From JALZKA01 sp963725035 (lineage in GTDB: Bacteria; Actinomycetota; Thermoleophilia; Solirubrobacterales; 70-9): a stretch of DNA of 64,000 nucleotides. The notes beneath the pieces are model-generated. The model was not told the origin of the DNA and did not search any database. It saw only the letters and a program-made list of their open reading frames with translations. This document shows, one piece after another, positions 63,955 to 64,000 of the stretch (its first letter is position 1; each line of letters starts with the position of its first letter). The DNA lies in NCBI GenBank assembly GCA_963725035.1, contig CAVRWX010000019.1, forward strand, positions 333,139 through 397,138. Reading direction: 5' to 3'. The translations under genes were made by a program, and so were the position numbers.

Positions 63955-63982
63955 ATATGCGCTTTCCATGCAAAGCACATAA
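63955..63982 (-). repeat. Dispersed palindromic motif, copy P8 (inverted)
   Basis: On the plus strand it reads ATATGCGCTTTCCATGCAAA then GCACATAA; on the minus strand it is TTATGTGCTTTGCATGGAAA then GCGCATAT. With P7 it brackets the two secreted-protein genes. It lies close to the window edge. Confidence 0.65.
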
Positions 63983-64000
63983 ACGTCCCCGTCGCGGTCA

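Noticed and set aside
43275..63982. Interpretation of the palindromic motif as integron attC sites
   Set aside because: Some copies contain GTTAGGT, which fits the GTTRRRY core, but the copies are much shorter than attC, several lack that core, orientations are mixed and no integron integrase is visible.

Overview
The window is uniformly GC-rich and densely packed on both strands, with frequent GTG/TTG starts and ATGA-type overlaps. Gene content points to a free-living actinomycete, most likely class Thermoleophilia (Solirubrobacterales-like); this placement is inferred from family content, not from a marker tree. Many otherwise well-formed genes carry single-base indels (about 30 frame breaks in total), some in homopolymers. 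I read most of these as assembly errors, so affected genes are described as one locus.

Layout of the chromosomal part (1-43.1 kb). 0-3 kb: assimilatory sulfate reduction operon on the minus strand (sulfite reductase, cysH, sat running off the left edge). 3-10.3 kb: small secreted proteins, dodecin, an ornithine-cyclodeaminase-like enzyme, a MarR/cupin divergent pair with a palindromic operator, an acyl-CoA carboxylase beta subunit, an HD protein and small enzymes. 10.3-20 kb: acyl-CoA mutase, two RTX-like repeat proteins, a glycan operon (UDP-xylose synthase, two GT4 glycosyltransferases, sulfatase), and a STAS + sigma-factor pair behind a SigB/SigF-like promoter. 20-29 kb: PII-AmtB, two tandem GH26-like secreted proteins, an MFS transporter, two tRNA-Ser, an FAD sugar-lactone oxidase and a PLP enzyme. 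29-33 kb: an operon of tyrosinase, a HEAT-like protein and a fusion ending in a SCO1/SenC copper-chaperone domain. 33-43 kb: flavoprotein, GFA protein, HD-GYP-LuxR regulator, methyltransferase, L,D-transpeptidase, acyl-CoA synthetase, MBL hydrolase and M3 peptidase.

From tRNA-Arg(ACG) at 43.06 kb to the right edge the window is accessory. The 3' half of that tRNA is repeated exactly (44 bp) 807 bp downstream, and its 3' flank appears a third time near 54.9 kb. Two very long secreted copper-radical oxidases (galactose/glyoxal oxidase type, AA5) lie 11 kb apart; each carries a mosaic tail of 96-, 89- and 90-residue Ig-like repeats, nearly identical at DNA level within and between copies. Between them sit an ImmA-type peptidase, an HNH endonuclease, a membrane-anchored unknown, two tiny membrane proteins, a VWA protein and a methanethiol oxidase/SELENBP homologue. 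A short palindromic motif, seen only from 43 kb rightwards, flanks several one- or two-gene segments and is the best candidate for something undescribed.

Functional threads: copper-dependent oxidation (tyrosinase with SCO partner, two AA5 oxidases, a probable copper methanethiol oxidase), propionyl/methylmalonyl-CoA metabolism (carboxylase beta, mutase), sulfur assimilation, and surface or secreted repeat proteins (RTX-like, Ig-like, GH26-like).
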